A stretch of 64,000 nt of DNA, taken from Closterium sp. Naga37s-1 (Eukaryota; Streptophyta; Zygnematophyceae; Desmidiales; Closteriaceae). The notes beneath the pieces were generated by a model, which searched no databases, was not told where the DNA came from, and saw only the letters and a program-made list of their open reading frames with translations. Below, one piece after another: positions 63,937-64,000 of the stretch. The position numbers and the translations under genes were made by a program. Position 1 is the first letter of the stretch, and each line of letters begins with the position of its first letter. The DNA lies in assembly GCA_947471745.1 (NCBI GenBank), contig CANJKZ010000264.1, forward strand, positions 1,642,501-1,706,500, read 5' to 3'.

Positions 63937-64000
63937 GGGGGGGGCAGGCATGTGCTGCAGGTCCCCTCCCCCCACTGCCGCATCCGCACCAGGGGGATGG
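63370..64000. repeat. GC-rich repeats, hairpins and poly-G tracts
   Basis: Contains two copies of a CCGGAGG-CGCA-CCTCCGG hairpin block (63500-63517, and 63605-63622 with one mismatch), a tandem series of GGCGCAC/GGGCAGCAG words (about 63735-63845), and two G homopolymers (about 63708-63723, and about 63908-63935 with a further run to 63950). A TCCCCCACTGCTGCATCCGC block recurs near 63875 and 63970. No credible gene. Confidence 0.7.

Larger units (their letters stand above)
63106..64000 (-). mobile_element. B6: 3' end of a family B-like element with noncoding interior
   Basis: A 141-bp minus-strand 3' LTR (63106-63246) lies against satellite, followed by a polypurine complement and a short family B 3' untranslated block (GGTGGATCACAATGTCACC). 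Where relatives have RNase H, this one has GC-rich sequence without any Pol motif. It may be a non-autonomous derivative, or the fragment may join unrelated DNA near 63370. It runs off the window. Confidence 0.65.

Overview
The window is repeat DNA from a large eukaryotic genome. I found no host gene, tRNA, rRNA or CRISPR array. Everything recognisable is either a Ty1/copia LTR retrotransposon (several families, both strands, often nested) or a tandem satellite with a 37-bp unit. Primer binding sites matching the 3' end of initiator tRNA-Met (TGGTATCAGAGC), TG...CA LTRs and plant-style copia polyproteins suggest a green-lineage host (streptophyte or other alga, or an early land plant). That is an inference; nothing here fixes the species.

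Local labels used below. Family A has 1092-bp LTRs and one gag-pol frame of about 1533 codons with a CX2CX4HX4C zinc knuckle: A0 (old remnant), A1 (minus, apparently intact), A2 (plus, lightly damaged). Family B has very short LTRs (about 130-160 bp), a GC-rich tandem repeat between the primer binding site and gag, a glycine-rich nucleocapsid region with a CX3HX4C motif, and a repetitive Gly/Ala/Glu/Pro linker between integrase and reverse transcriptase: B1, B2, Bx, B3, B4, B5, B6. Family C is a single truncated integrase-RT fragment at the left edge.

Layout: 1-2280 family C remnant (minus); 2281-2660 GTCGAC-rich repeat; 2716-3205 satellite; 3225-10315 remnant of A0, split by B1 (3678-9428, 5-bp duplication GTAGA); 10317-11252 satellite; 11253-23914 B2, containing minus-strand Bx (15220-15813) and B3 (15814-about 23159); 23915-24917 satellite; 24918-33309 5'-truncated B4 (minus), split by intact A1 (25162-32036, duplication GGATC); 33310-35655 satellite; 35656-42610 B5 (minus), whose leader is interrupted by A2 (42611-49480); 49481-63105 a 13.6-kb satellite array with higher-order repeats; 63106-64000 start of B6 (minus) with GC-rich and poly-G sequence.

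History read from the sequence: satellite DNA was the substrate. Family B elements landed in it, and the four junctions I can place all fall in one part of the 37-bp unit. Family A and further B elements then inserted into those. Many stop codons sit where relatives have Trp (TGG to TAG/TGA), as expected from C-to-T decay of methylated repeats. A1 has the only intact gag-pol frame and is the best candidate for an active element; by eye its two LTRs differ at about seven positions in 1092.
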